Assembly (NCBI RefSeq): GCF_001905145.1
Contig: NZ_LWLB01000009.1
Coordinates: 1 to 62,370 of the forward strand
Length of the DNA stretch: 62,370 nt
Source of the DNA: Nocardiopsis sp. TSRI0078
GTDB lineage: Bacteria > Actinomycetota > Actinomycetes > Streptosporangiales > Streptosporangiaceae
Direction: 5' to 3'
Shown: piece after piece, positions 34,660-43,743 of the stretch
Position numbering within the stretch: the stretch's first letter is position 1
Layout: each line of letters starts with the position of its first letter
Program-made: the position numbers and the translations under genes
The notes under the pieces: generated by a model
The model's database searches: none
What the model was told of the DNA's origin: nothing
What the model saw: only the letters and a program-made list of their open reading frames with translations

Positions 34660-35041
34660 GACCGTCTCCGTCCAGGTGCACCGCTTCCGTCCAGGTGCGC
34701 CCGGGCAAAGATGAGCGGGCCCCGAAGGCCAGGCCACGGCCGTTCGGAGCCCGGCTCGGTGCCTGCACGCGCGTTCTCAGGCCGCCGTGACCCCCAGGGG
34801 GCACGGCGGCCTTCGTCGTACGCGGGGGCTCCTCGCACGACGCGCGGGGCGGGAGGAGCCCGCCGGGAACCGCGGCCGGAGCCCCGTTCGTTGGAGTGGT
34901 GGGTGCGAGCGCGGCAAGGGAGGCCGCGGGCGCCGCTCCGGTGGGGGCGGGCGCCGAACACGCTGCGGACCGCCTCGGGCCCTTTCCCACCTGGGCGAAC
35001 TACACTCCGAGACAGTCGACGCGTCGGGGAGAGGACTAGGC
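34660..35041. other. Intergenic region between pspAA and htpX
   Basis: No credible gene. It has a short direct repeat (TCCGTCCAGGTGC at 34667-34679 and 34686-34698), a strong hairpin at 34780-34811, a TACACT -10-like box at 35001-35006, and the htpX SD (GAGAGG). Confidence 0.55.
34780..34811 (+). terminator. Terminator of the pspA operon
   Basis: GGCCGCCGTG (34780-34789) pairs exactly with CACGGCGGCC (34802-34811). Inner CCCCC/GGGGG pairs continue the stem past a bulged A. Confidence 0.75.
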
Positions 35042-35962
35042 ATGGCCGGTTCCAAGTTCAGACCTGACCGGGGGCTGACCACCCGCATGGTGATGACCAT
35101 GGGCCTTCTCGCCCTGGTCTACATGGCCTTCATCGCCGGACTGGTCCTGGTGGGCCTCAACGTGTGGCTGGTCCTGCTCATCGTCGCCGGGTTCGCGCTG
35201 TTCAGCTACTTCGCCTCCGACAGGATCGCCATGTTCTCCATGGGGGCCAAGGAGGTCACCCCCGAGCAGGCGCCCGAGCTGCACGCCGTGATCGACCGGC
35301 TGTGCGCCCTGGCGGACATGCCCAAGCCCCGCGTGGGGATCGCCGACACCGACGTTCCCAACGCCTTCGCCACCGGGCACAACAAGAAGTCCGCGGTCAT
35401 CTGTGTGACGACCGGCCTCATGCGCCGCCTGGAGGGCTCCGAGCTGGAGGCGGTCCTGGCCCACGAGCTGTCCCACGTCGCCCACCGCGACGTCATGGTG
35501 ATGACCGTCGCCGGCTTCCTCGGCATCGTCGCCGGGTTCCTCACCCAGGCCGGGCTGCGCTTCGCCATGTTCAGCGGGGGTATGCGCAGCAACAACAACG
35601 GTCCCGCCCCGGCCGTCGTCGCCCTGCTCGTCGTGCTGGTCAGCGCGGTCGCCTGGGCGCTCAGCTTCCTGCTCACCCGGGCGCTGTCGCGCTACCGCGA
35701 GCTGTCCGCCGACCGCGCCGCCGCCTACCTCACCGGGCGCCCGTCCATGCTGGGCAGCGCCCTGACCAAGATCACCGGCGACATGGCCCGGATACCCACC
35801 CGCGACCTGCGCCAGGTGGAGCCGTTCAACGCCTTCTTCTTCGCACCGGCCCTCTCCCGCAAGGGGTTCAGCTTCAGCCAGCTGATCGCGACCCACCCGC
35901 CCGTGCAGCAGCGCCTGGCCCAGCTGTCCGACATCTCCCGGCAGCTCGGCCAGGGCGGTTGA
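35042..35962 (+). CDS. htpX: HtpX-like M48 membrane zinc metalloprotease
   Basis: A 306-residue membrane protease for damaged membrane proteins. Two N-terminal helices (MVMTMGLLALVYMAFIAGLVLVGL; LVLLIVAGFALFSYF) precede the catalytic domain. VLAHELSHVAHRD carries the HExxH zinc site, and the third ligand Glu is in LSRYRELSADRAAAYLTG. Two more helices (VMTVAGFLGIVAGFL; VALLVVLVSAVAWALSFLL) lie between them. The C-terminus LIATHPPVQQRLAQL is typical. ATG 35042 has GAGAGG upstream. With pspAB next and pspA before, it belongs to the envelope-stress set. Confidence 0.93.
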   Translation: MAGSKFRPDRGLTTRMVMTMGLLALVYMAFIAGLVLVGLNVWLVLLIVAGFALFSYFASDRIAMFSMGAKEVTPEQAPELHAVIDRLCALADMPKPRVGIADTDVPNAFATGHNKKSAVICVTTGLMRRLEGSELEAVLAHELSHVAHRDVMVMTVAGFLGIVAGFLTQAGLRFAMFSGGMRSNNNGPAPAVVALLVVLVSAVAWALSFLLTRALSRYRELSADRAAAYLTGRPSMLGSALTKITGDMARIPTRDLRQVEPFNAFFFAPALSRKGFSFSQLIATHPPVQQRLAQLSDISRQLGQGG

Positions 35963-36041
35963 CCGCGGCCGGCCCGACCGGACCCCGACCGGACCGGTCG
36001 TACCGGCCGATCCCAGACTCCGAAAGGACCGGGAGAACACG

Positions 36042-36638
36042 ATGAGTTTCTGGCGAGCCCTGCTCGGGCGCTCCGAACCGGCCAAGCCCGACCTCGACGC
36101 CCTGTTCGGCCTGCCCTCGGCGTCCGTCACCCTGCGGGCCGCCGCGGGCTTTGGGCCCACCGGTACCGGCTCCGTCGCCTTCCGCGCCACCGAGGGCGCC
36201 GCCTTCGCCGACCTGGAGCGCGACATCACCGAGCTGCTCGACAGCGGCGGGGGCCCGCCCGTGGACCAGGTCACCGACGACTACGGCTACACCTGGCTGG
36301 TGGTCCGCTCACAGAACGCCCCGGCCTCCGGGGACGAGGCGGCCACCCCCGACATCACCGGCCTGGTGACCGACCTGCACGCCGTCAACTCCACCCTGGA
36401 GGCCAACGGGTACGGGCCCTCCCTGCTGTGCTCCCTGGTCGGCTTCACCGACGGCGGCCGCTCCCTGGGACTGGTCTACCTCTACAAGCGCGGCACCTTC
36501 TACCCCTTCGCGCCCGCCGGCGGCCAGCGCAGGGACAACGCCCTCGAACTCCAGGCGGAGGCGGCCATCGGCGCGGACCTGCCCATGGAGAAGGACCGCT
36601 CCCGCTGGTTCCCCGTCTACGGCGCTCCCGGACTCTGA
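36042..36638 (+). CDS. pspAB: PspA-associated protein PspAB
   Basis: A 198-residue soluble protein: MSFWRALLGRSEPAKPDLDALFGLPSASVTL at the start, VTDDYGYTWLVVRS in the middle, and LVYLYKRGTFYPFAP...ALELQAEAAIGADLPMEKDRSRWFPVYG at the end. This is the PspAB family that accompanies htpX in actinobacteria. The function is not established; context implies membrane stress or control of HtpX. ATG 36042 follows htpX by 79 nt with GAAAGGACCGGGAG upstream. The two are probably one operon. Confidence 0.88.
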   Translation: MSFWRALLGRSEPAKPDLDALFGLPSASVTLRAAAGFGPTGTGSVAFRATEGAAFADLERDITELLDSGGGPPVDQVTDDYGYTWLVVRSQNAPASGDEAATPDITGLVTDLHAVNSTLEANGYGPSLLCSLVGFTDGGRSLGLVYLYKRGTFYPFAPAGGQRRDNALELQAEAAIGADLPMEKDRSRWFPVYGAPGL

Positions 36639-36708
36639 CCAGGGCCGTGCGGGCTCTGACCAGGGGTGCCCCGAACGCGTGAGAATGTGGCCTGGCACAC
36701 TGGAGCAC

Positions 36709-37812
36709 GTGCGTATCCTCATCGCTCCTGACAAGTTCGCCGGTACCCTCTCCGCGCTCGAAGCCGCCCAGGCCGTCGCCGACGGCTGGCACCGGACCGA
36801 CCCCTCCGCCCGAACGGAGCTGCTCCCGCTCTCCGACGGCGGACCCGGGTTCGTCGAGGTGCTGCACACCGCCCTCGGCGGCGAGGTGCGGCGGGCCGAG
36901 GTGACCGGCCCCCTCGGCACACCCGTGACCGCGGAGTACCTCCTCGACGGCGACACCGCCTACGTGGAGAGCGCCCAGGCCTGCGGCCTCCACCTGGTGC
37001 CCGCCGACGACCGCGACCCCGGCCGCACCACCACCCGCGGCGTGGGCGAACTGGTCGCCCACGCGGTCCGCGCGGGCGCCCGCACCGTCGTCGTCGGCCT
37101 CGGCGGCAGTTCCACCAACGACGCCGGAGCCGGGTTCCTCGCCGCACTGGGCGCCACCCCCGCCGACCACCTCGGCCACGGCGGCGGCACCCTGGCCGAG
37201 CACGTCGACGCCGTCGACCTCGACGCCGCCCGCCGGACCCTGGAGGGGGTCCGCCTCGTCGCCGCCACCGACGTCGACAACCCCCTCCTCGGCATCCACG
37301 GCGCCAGCGCCGTCTTCGGCCCCCAGAAGGGCGCCGACCCCGACCAGGTCCAGCGCCTCGACGCGGCCCTCTCCGCCTTCGCGGACCGGGTGGACCCCGA
37401 CAAGGGCACCCGTGACACCCCCGGCGCCGGCGCCGCGGGCGGCCTGGGCTTCGCCCTGCTCCTCCTCGGCGGCACGGTCGAGTCCGGCATCAGCCGCGTC
37501 CTCGGCTCCGTCCGCCTGGCCGAGCGCCTCGACGGCGCCGACCTCGTCATCACCGGCGAGGGCTCCTTCGACTCCCAGTCCCTGCGCGGCAAGCTCCCGC
37601 ACGGCGTCGCCCAGGCCGCCAGCCGGCACGGCGTCCCCTGCATCGTCACCGCCGGGGCCGTGAAGGTCGGCCGGGCCGAGGCCGCCGACGCCGGGATCAC
37701 CGAGACCTACTCCCTCGTCGAGTCCGCCGGCTCGGTGGAGGCGGCCATGAGCCGCTCCGCCGAGGAACTGCGCGCCCTGGCCGCCGACATCGCCCGCCGC
37801 TGGTCCCGGTGA
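36709..37812 (+). CDS. Glycerate kinase
   Basis: A 367-residue enzyme of the GlxK/GckA type 1 glycerate kinase family, phosphorylating D-glycerate with ATP. Family motifs are VRILIAPDKFAGTLSALEAA, PLSDGGPGFVEVL, VVVGLGGSSTNDAGAGFLAALG, ATDVDNPLLG, FGPQKGA and ITGEGSFDSQSLRGKLPHGVA. GTG 36709 is chosen because the conserved strand begins there. It has only a closely spaced GGAG. ATG 36685 or GTG 36679 are alternatives that add 8-10 residues. The gene stands alone before a pair of hairpins. No glyoxylate pathway genes are adjacent. Confidence 0.92.
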   Translation: MRILIAPDKFAGTLSALEAAQAVADGWHRTDPSARTELLPLSDGGPGFVEVLHTALGGEVRRAEVTGPLGTPVTAEYLLDGDTAYVESAQACGLHLVPADDRDPGRTTTRGVGELVAHAVRAGARTVVVGLGGSSTNDAGAGFLAALGATPADHLGHGGGTLAEHVDAVDLDAARRTLEGVRLVAATDVDNPLLGIHGASAVFGPQKGADPDQVQRLDAALSAFADRVDPDKGTRDTPGAGAAGGLGFALLLLGGTVESGISRVLGSVRLAERLDGADLVITGEGSFDSQSLRGKLPHGVAQAASRHGVPCIVTAGAVKVGRAEAADAGITETYSLVESAGSVEAAMSRSAEELRALAADIARRWSR

Positions 37813-37840
37813 GCGGGCGGGGCGGGAAACGGTAGGGAAG

Positions 37841-37871
37841 GAGAGGGGCGGCCGCGCCGCCCGCCCCTCTC
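37841..37871. terminator. First hairpin after glycerate kinase
   Basis: GAGAGGGGCGG (37841-37851) pairs exactly with CCGCCCCTCTC (37861-37871), 28 nt after the stop. Confidence 0.65.
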
Positions 37872-37928
37872 CACGCCACCCGCGGACTCCGCGCCCTCTC
37901 CGGTGGGGACGGGGGACACGGACGGCGA

Positions 37929-37964
37929 GGAGCGCCCCGGGAGGGGGATCTCCCGGGGCGCTCC
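37929..37964. terminator. Second hairpin, serving the converging transporter gene
   Basis: A 15-bp perfect stem (37929-37943 with 37950-37964) closes the loop GGGGAT, 41 nt after the binding-protein stop on the minus strand. Confidence 0.75.
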
Positions 37965-38005
37965 CCGTGGTCGGTGACGGGCGGGCGGGGCCGGCCGTCG
38001 CTCAC

Positions 38006-39253
38006 CTAGTCCTGGAGCGAGTGCTCCTCGTAGGCGAGGATCTCGTGACCGTCGTCCCCGTAGTGGAAGATCTCGAAGGTGGCGGCGGTCGGGTCGCCGT
38101 TGTCGTCGAAGTCGATGTTGCCGCTGGTGCCCTGGTAGTTGATCTCCTCACCGTCGGCCAGCAGGTCGCGGCACTCGGAGAAGGAGGAGCACTCGGTGCC
38201 CTCGGGGCGACTGACGTTGGGCAGCTCGGCCACGTACTCGGACGGGTTCACGCTGCCGGCGGCCTCGGCGGCCAGGGCGATCACGGTGACGCAGTCATAG
38301 ACCTGCGGGGCGAACTGGAAGACCTCCAGCTCCTCGTTGAAGCTGCGCAGGCCCTCGGAGAACTCGGGGTTGTCCGCGCTCGGGGCGATACCCGTGATGC
38401 CGTTGACACTGTCCGGGTTCTCCTGGTTGACGGTCTCGCCCAGCTGCGGGTCGTTGAGGCCGTCGGTGACGAAGATCTGCTCGCCCTCGATGTCGCTCTC
38501 CAGGAACTGGGAGATGACCTGCGCGCCCTCCTCGAAGGCGATGAGCGCGACGGCGTCGGGGTCCTCGTTGGCGACGCTGTTGACGACCGAGTCGAAGGTG
38601 GTGGCCATGGGGTCGTAGGTCTCGTTGACGACGACCTGGGCGCCGAGGCTCTCCAGCTCCGCCTGGAGGGCCTGGGCGTAGCCGCCGCCGTAGTCGTCGG
38701 CGCGGGCGACGATGGCGACGTTCTGGTTGCCGCCCTCGACGATCTTGCGGGCCATCACCACCGCGGAGAGCAGGTCGCTGGGCGCGGTGCGGAAGTAGTA
38801 GCCGTTGTCCTCGATGTCGCTCAGCGCGGCGGAGGTGTTGGAGCCGGAGCACTGGACGATCTCGGCACCGGTGATGGTGTCGTAGGTCGCCTGGGTCATA
38901 CCGGAGGCGGCGGCGCCGATGACGGCGTTCACCTCGTCCGACACGAGGCTGTTGGCGGCCTCGTTGGCCTGGGCGTTGTCGCCCGCCTCGTCACCCTGGA
39001 CGATCTTGGGGACCTCGCTGCCGAGGATGCCGCCGGCCTCGTTGATCTCGGAGATCGCGTACTCCGCCGCGGTGATCTGGGGCGGGCCGAGGAAGGAGAG
39101 GTTGCCGGTCTGCGGGTAGAGGATGCCGTAGGTGAACTGGTCGCCCCCTCCGTCACCGCCGTCTCCTTCGCCGCCCCCGCTGCCACACGCGGTCAGGCCG
39201 AGTACAAGGGCCGCGGTTGCGGCAGTGAGGCCTAGGGCCTTCTTGCTTGCCAT
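38006..39253 (-). CDS. Branched-chain amino acid ABC transporter substrate-binding lipoprotein
   Basis: A 415-residue lipoprotein of the periplasmic-binding-protein type 1 fold (LivJ-like). The signal peptide ends with a lipobox LGLTACGSG, so the mature protein begins at Cys about residue 22, followed by an acidic Gly/Asp linker. The first lobe starts FTYGILYPQTGNLSFLGPPQITAAEYAISEINEAGGI. VNAVIGAAASGMTQA and VVMARKIVEGGNQNVAIVARADDYGGGYAQAL belong to the ligand cleft. ATG 39253 is chosen, with GGAG upstream. No permease or ATPase subunit is next to it, so it is an orphan in this window. Ligand class is inferred from fold family. Confidence 0.9.
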   Translation of the reverse strand: MASKKALGLTAATAALVLGLTACGSGGGEGDGGDGGGDQFTYGILYPQTGNLSFLGPPQITAAEYAISEINEAGGILGSEVPKIVQGDEAGDNAQANEAANSLVSDEVNAVIGAAASGMTQATYDTITGAEIVQCSGSNTSAALSDIEDNGYYFRTAPSDLLSAVVMARKIVEGGNQNVAIVARADDYGGGYAQALQAELESLGAQVVVNETYDPMATTFDSVVNSVANEDPDAVALIAFEEGAQVISQFLESDIEGEQIFVTDGLNDPQLGETVNQENPDSVNGITGIAPSADNPEFSEGLRSFNEELEVFQFAPQVYDCVTVIALAAEAAGSVNPSEYVAELPNVSRPEGTECSSFSECRDLLADGEEINYQGTSGNIDFDDNGDPTAATFEIFHYGDDGHEILAYEEHSLQD

Positions 39254-39680
39254 GATCGTGGTCACTCCGTTCAACCGGCGAAACACGCGCTGCGTGACGC
39301 AGCCGTGCCGATGTGCATGTGCGTCCTGATGTCCGCGATGTGTGGCATGACTTAATCAGGAGCGTTAGCGGAGCTTAATCACGGAACTTCTGGATCGGAA
39401 AGCGGGGGGCGGCCGTTGGTGCCGACTCGCCGTCAGGCTGTTATGCCTCTGTAGTCATCATTGGGCTTCCGCGCCCGATATTTGTACAGTTCGCAGCTAT
39501 GCGTGTGCAGGGGGCAGCAAACTGTCGCGACGACCAGGCATGACGAAGCCCGACCGTCAAGAGCTGCGGTCGGGCTGTAGGAAAACTACAGAAGGACTGC
39601 ACACGGGTGTGAAGTGGTCCTTCCCCAAGCAGGAAAACCCTTGACCGATATACGCGTCCCGTTCCTCCGGACGCTTCCGG
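39254..39680. other. Intergenic region between the binding protein and thioesterase genes
   Basis: No gene found. It is more AT-rich than its neighbours around 39345-39510 and should hold the promoter of the binding-protein gene. A hairpin at 39547-39576 is downstream of the thioesterase. Nothing else is recognisable. Confidence 0.5.
39547..39576 (-). terminator. Hairpin downstream of the thioesterase
   Basis: AGCCCGACCG (39547-39556) pairs exactly with CGGTCGGGCT (39567-39576). It lies 105 nt after the thioesterase stop on the minus strand. Confidence 0.6.
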
Positions 39681-40127
39681 TCACCTGCCCGCCTCCCCCT
39701 GACCGCCGGGCATCTCGCGCAGCATGCACGTGAGCCGGGAGGTGCACACCTTCCGGTCCTCCTCGTCGGTGATGGTGATGTCCCACGTGGCCAGTGTCCG
39801 GCCCAGGTGCACCGGGGTGGCCACACCGGTCACGTACCCCTTGGTGGCCGACCGGTGGTGGGTGGCGTTGATCTCGATGCCGACCGCCACCTTGCCGAAC
39901 CGGGCGGCGTGGGCGGTGGAGCCGATCGAGCCCAGGGACTCGGCCAGCACGCACGACGCGCCCCCGTGCAGCAGCCCGAACGGCTGGACGTTGCCCTCCA
40001 CCGGCATCCGCCCCACCACGCGTTCGTCGGAGGCCTCGGTGACCTCGATGCCCATGCGGTCGCCCAGGCCGCCGGTCAGGGCGCCCGTGTCGAGCATCCG
40101 GCGCATCGCCTCGGAGTCCGTCGTCAT
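39681..40127 (-). CDS. PaaI-type hotdog thioesterase
   Basis: A 148-residue hotdog-fold protein likely to cleave acyl-CoA thioesters. The signature LLHGGASCVLAESLGSIGS contains the HGG and catalytic acidic residue. EINATHHRSATKGYVTGVATPVHLGRTLATWDITITDEEDRKVCTSRLTCML forms the long strands. These features match the PaaI/MenI group. ATG 40127 has GGAAGG 7 nt upstream. The gene is divergent from polA. Its substrate could be a menaquinone-pathway or phenylacetate-pathway CoA ester, but neither pathway is nearby. Confidence 0.88.
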   Translation of the reverse strand: MTTDSEAMRRMLDTGALTGGLGDRMGIEVTEASDERVVGRMPVEGNVQPFGLLHGGASCVLAESLGSIGSTAHAARFGKVAVGIEINATHHRSATKGYVTGVATPVHLGRTLATWDITITDEEDRKVCTSRLTCMLREMPGGQGEAGR

Positions 40128-40250
40128 ATGTGTGCCTTCCGATCCGCTGGGGCGCCGGCCGCTCCGGCCGGAGGAGGGGCGCTCCGGCCCGGGACGGTCG
40201 GCCTTGCCGGTGTTCTCGCGGTGTGGCCGCGAAGTGTCCGCATCGCATCC

Positions 40251-40256
40251 TAGGAT
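40251..40256 (+). promoter_or_regulatory. -10 box of polA, leaderless arrangement
   Basis: TAGGAT ends 6 nt before GTG 40263, and no SD is seen. Confidence 0.5.
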
Positions 40257-40262
40257 TTGTCT

Positions 40263-43064
40263 GTGGTGACCAAGCGAGAGACCCCCGACCAGACATCCCA
40301 GGCCGGCGCCGGGACGGGCGGCGCAGCCCCCGCCGACGGCGGCGGCCGGCGCCCCCGCCTCCTGCTCCTGGACGGCCACTCGATGGCCTTCCGCGCGTTC
40401 TTCGCGCTCCCGGTGGAAAAGTTCGGCACGAGTACCGGCCAGTCGACCAACGCCGTCTACGGCTTCGCGTCGATGCTGGTCAAGCTGCTGCGGGACGAGG
40501 AGCCCACCCACATCGCGGTGGCATGGGACCTGTCCGGCCCCACCTTCCGGCACGAGGAGTACGCCGAGTACAAGGACGGCCGCTCCGACACACCGCCGGA
40601 GTTCCCCTCCCAGGTGCCGCTCACCCAGGACCTCATGCGGCTGGTCGGCGTCGCCAACCTGTCCGCGCCGGGCTTCGAGGCCGACGACGTCATCGCCACC
40701 CTGGCCCACCAGGGCGGGGAGGCCGGGATGGAGGTGCTCATCGCCTCGGGGGACCGCGACGCCTTCCAGCTGGTCACCGACTCCTGCACGGTCCTGTACC
40801 CGGGCAAGAGCCTGTCGGACCTGCGGCGCATGGACCCCGCGGCGGTCGAGGACAAGTACGGGGTCCCCCCGGAACGCTACCGCGACCTGGCCGCCCTGGT
40901 GGGGGAGAAGGCCGACAACCTGCCCGGCGTGCCCGGAGTGGGCCCGAAGACCGCCGCCAAGTGGATCACCAAGTACGGGTCCCTGGATGAGCTGGTCGCC
41001 CACGCCGACGAGCTCACCGGCAAGGCCGGGCAGAACTTCCGCGACCACCTGGACGACGTGCTGCGCAACCAGCGCCTGAACCGGCTGGCCACGGACGTGG
41101 ACCTGGACGTGGACGTCAGGGCGCTGGGCCTGGGCGAGGCGGACCGGGCCGGGATCGACGCGCTCTTCGACAACCTGGAGTTCGCCTCCAACCTGCGCGA
41201 GCGCCTGTACTCCGTGGTCCGGCTGGAGGACGGCGCGGAGCCGGACGGCGCCGAGCCCGCCGAGGGCTTCCGGGTCGACCTGACCGTGGCCGGGACCGGG
41301 GAGCTGGCCTCCTGGATCACCCGGCACGCCGCCCCCGGCGACACCCTCACCCCCACGGCGCCCGCCGGACTGGCCGTGGACGGCACCTGGGGCCGCGGTA
41401 CCGGCAGGGTGGACGCGCTGGCCATCAGCGTGCCCTCGGGGGAGGCGGTGTTCGTCGACCCCACCGCCCTGGACCCGGCCGACACCGAGGCGCTGGCCGC
41501 CTTCCTGGCCGATCCCGGCCGTCCCAAGGTCGTGCACGAGTACAAGGGGGCCCTGCTCGCACTGGGCGCGCACGGGTGGACGCTGGGCGGCGTGGTCAGC
41601 GACACCGCCCTGGCCGCCTACCTGGTCCAGCCGGGACAGCGCCGCTTCGACCTCGCCGACCTGTGCCGCAGGTACCTGGGCCGGGAGCTGGAGGAGGACG
41701 CCTCCGGCGACCAGCTGACCCTGGACCTGGGCGACGGCGGGGAGGCGGGCTCGGGCCGCCAGCACCTGCTGGCGGTGCGCGCGAGCGCCACCCGCGACCT
41801 GGCCGGGGTGCTGTCCGCGGAGCTGGACAAGCGGGGCGGCACCCACCTGCTGCACGAGGTCGAGCTTCCGCTGGTGGACGTGCTGGCGCGGCTGGAGCAC
41901 GCGGGGATCGCCGCCGACCGCGAGTACCTGGAGGGGCTGCAGGGCGAGTTCGCCGCCGCGGCCCGCGGCGCGGTGGAGCGTGCGCACGAGGTGGTGGGCC
42001 GCGAGTTCAACCTCGGCTCGCCCAAACAGCTCCAGCAGGTGCTGTTCGAGGACCTGGGCCTGCCCAGGACCAAGAAGATCAAGACCGGCTACACCACCGA
42101 CGCGGACGCGCTGGCGTGGCTGGCGGCGCAGACCGACAACGAGCTCCCCGCGGTCCTGCTGCACCACCGCGACCAGACCAAGCTGCGCACCACGGTCGAG
42201 GGGCTGATCAAGACGATCGCCGACGACGGCCGCATCCACACCACCTTCAACCAGACGGTGGCCGCGACCGGCCGCCTCAGCTCCACCGACCCCAACCTGC
42301 AGAACATTCCGGTGCGCACCGACGTGGGTAGGCGCATCCGGCGGGCGTTCGTGGTGGGGGAGGGCTTCGACGAGCTGCTCACCGCCGACTACAGCCAGAT
42401 CGAGCTGCGCATCATGGCGCACCTGTCGGGCGAGCAGGCGCTGATCGACGCCTTCAACAGCGGCTACGACTTCCACGCGCAGATGGCCGCCCAGGTCTTC
42501 GACGTCGGGGTCGAGCAGGTCGACGGGGAGGCGCGCTCCAAGATCAAGGCGATGAGCTACGGCCTGGCCTACGGGCTGAGCGTCTACGGCCTGTCCCAGC
42601 AGCTGGGCATCGCACCCGAGGAGGCCAAGCGCCTCATGGAGAACTACTTCGCCGAGTTCGGCGGGGTGCGCGACTACCTCGACTCGGTGGTGGAGGAGGC
42701 CCGCAGGGTCGGCTACACCGAGACGATCCTGGGACGCCGCCGCTACCTGCCCGACCTGACGAGCGACAACCGCCAGCGCCGGGACATGGCCGAGCGGATG
42801 GCGCTCAACGCGCCCATCCAGGGGTCGGCGGCCGACATCATCAAGGTGGCCATGCTCCAGGTGGACTCGGCGCTCACCGAGGGCGGCTTCGCGTCGCGGG
42901 TCCTGCTGCAGGTACACGACGAACTCGTGGTGGAGATCGCTCCGGACGAACGCGAGGCGGTCGAAAAGCTCGTGACGCGGGAGATGAGCTCCGCCTATGA
43001 TCTGCGTGTCCCGCTGGCCGTCTCGGTCGGCAGCGGGCAGAGCTGGCACGACGCCGCGCACTGA
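40263..43064 (+). CDS. polA: DNA polymerase I
   Basis: A 933-residue repair and Okazaki-fragment polymerase. The N-terminal 5' nuclease domain (about 1-310) has LLLDGHSMAFRAFFALP, APGFEADDVIATLA and DNLPGVPGVGPKTAAKWI. The middle region (about 330-540) has the 3'-5' exonuclease fold but lacks the expected metal-binding acidic motif at its start, as in other actinobacterial Pol I. The polymerase domain shows motif A DYSQIELRIMAHLSG, motif B RSKIKAMSYGLAYGLSVYGLS and motif C QVHDELVVE. GTG 40263 is favoured by the -10 box spacing. TTG 40257 and GTG 40266 are alternatives. Confidence 0.95.
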   Translation: MVTKRETPDQTSQAGAGTGGAAPADGGGRRPRLLLLDGHSMAFRAFFALPVEKFGTSTGQSTNAVYGFASMLVKLLRDEEPTHIAVAWDLSGPTFRHEEYAEYKDGRSDTPPEFPSQVPLTQDLMRLVGVANLSAPGFEADDVIATLAHQGGEAGMEVLIASGDRDAFQLVTDSCTVLYPGKSLSDLRRMDPAAVEDKYGVPPERYRDLAALVGEKADNLPGVPGVGPKTAAKWITKYGSLDELVAHADELTGKAGQNFRDHLDDVLRNQRLNRLATDVDLDVDVRALGLGEADRAGIDALFDNLEFASNLRERLYSVVRLEDGAEPDGAEPAEGFRVDLTVAGTGELASWITRHAAPGDTLTPTAPAGLAVDGTWGRGTGRVDALAISVPSGEAVFVDPTALDPADTEALAAFLADPGRPKVVHEYKGALLALGAHGWTLGGVVSDTALAAYLVQPGQRRFDLADLCRRYLGRELEEDASGDQLTLDLGDGGEAGSGRQHLLAVRASATRDLAGVLSAELDKRGGTHLLHEVELPLVDVLARLEHAGIAADREYLEGLQGEFAAAARGAVERAHEVVGREFNLGSPKQLQQVLFEDLGLPRTKKIKTGYTTDADALAWLAAQTDNELPAVLLHHRDQTKLRTTVEGLIKTIADDGRIHTTFNQTVAATGRLSSTDPNLQNIPVRTDVGRRIRRAFVVGEGFDELLTADYSQIELRIMAHLSGEQALIDAFNSGYDFHAQMAAQVFDVGVEQVDGEARSKIKAMSYGLAYGLSVYGLSQQLGIAPEEAKRLMENYFAEFGGVRDYLDSVVEEARRVGYTETILGRRRYLPDLTSDNRQRRDMAERMALNAPIQGSAADIIKVAMLQVDSALTEGGFASRVLLQVHDELVVEIAPDEREAVEKLVTREMSSAYDLRVPLAVSVGSGQSWHDAAH

Positions 43065-43112
43065 GCCGCGGCGCGGACGAGAGCGCGGACGCGACGCGAG
43101 GAGGCGGGAACG

Positions 43113-43556
43113 GTGACGGCACGTGGTGGAGCCCCCGAAGGGCTGACCGTGGGCTCGGTCACCGTCCCCGCCGACGCGCTCACGTGGCGGTTCTCCCGCT
43201 CCTCGGGTCCGGGCGGCCAGCACGTCAACACCTCCGACACCCGGGTGTCGCTGTCGTTGGACGTGGCGGCCTGCACCAGCCTGGGGAGCACGCGGCGCCA
43301 ACGCGCGCTGGAGCGGCTCCAGGGACGCCTGGTCGACGGTGTGCTGACGGTGACGGTGCAGACGCACCGGTCGCAGGCGCGCAACCGGGTCGAGGCCAGG
43401 GAGCGGATGGCGGACCTGTTGGCGGAGGCCACGGCCCCGCCCGCGCGCGAGCGCCGTGCGACCCGTCCCAGCCGCAGGGCCAGGCAGCGCCGCGTGGACG
43501 CCAAGAAGCGACGGAGCGCGATCAAACGGTCACGCTCCCGTCCTCCTATGGACTGA
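43113..43556 (+). CDS. arfB: ArfB/ICT1-type peptidyl-tRNA hydrolase
   Basis: A 147-residue ribosome-rescue factor. The catalytic loop SSGPGGQHVNTSDTRV carries the GGQ motif that hydrolyses peptidyl-tRNA on stalled ribosomes. It is followed by the helix QARNRVEARERMADLLAEA. The basic tail (RRATRPSRRARQRRVDAKKRRSAIKRSRSRPPMD) would thread into the empty mRNA channel. Length and layout fit ArfB rather than full release factors. GTG 43113 has GGAGG upstream. It follows polA by 48 nt and may be co-transcribed. Confidence 0.93.
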   Translation: MTARGGAPEGLTVGSVTVPADALTWRFSRSSGPGGQHVNTSDTRVSLSLDVAACTSLGSTRRQRALERLQGRLVDGVLTVTVQTHRSQARNRVEARERMADLLAEATAPPARERRATRPSRRARQRRVDAKKRRSAIKRSRSRPPMD

Positions 43557-43669
43557 CCGCAACCCGCCCTCCGAAGATTTTTTTCGGGCGTCCCGGAGGT
43601 GCCCCGCAAGCGTGCCCCCGGCGTTCACCCCGAGGCGGTACGCCCCTGCGGACATGGGGGGACCCCCAG

Positions 43670-43699
43670 TTGATCTTGACCACCATGCTCGGGTAAATT
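43670..43699 (+). promoter_or_regulatory. Distal rpsA promoter candidate
   Basis: TTGATC (43670-43675), 18-nt spacer, TAAATT (43694-43699). Confidence 0.4.
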
Positions 43700-43743
43700 G
43701 CCGCCATTGCGACCTACGTCGGGTTGGCGGTCCTGGGTTCCGA

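Noticed and set aside
39681..43367. A 1228-codon open frame on the minus strand covering polA
   Set aside because: It is antisense to polA, whose motifs are intact. Its translation is low-complexity (Val, Gly, Arg, Asp, His), typical of a mirrored high-GC gene. Only its end (39681-40127) is a real gene.
43669..43678. Second copy of the GTTGATCTTGTAC repeat before rpsA
   Set aside because: Only ten bases match and the inverted partner is missing. It can be explained as part of a -35 region.
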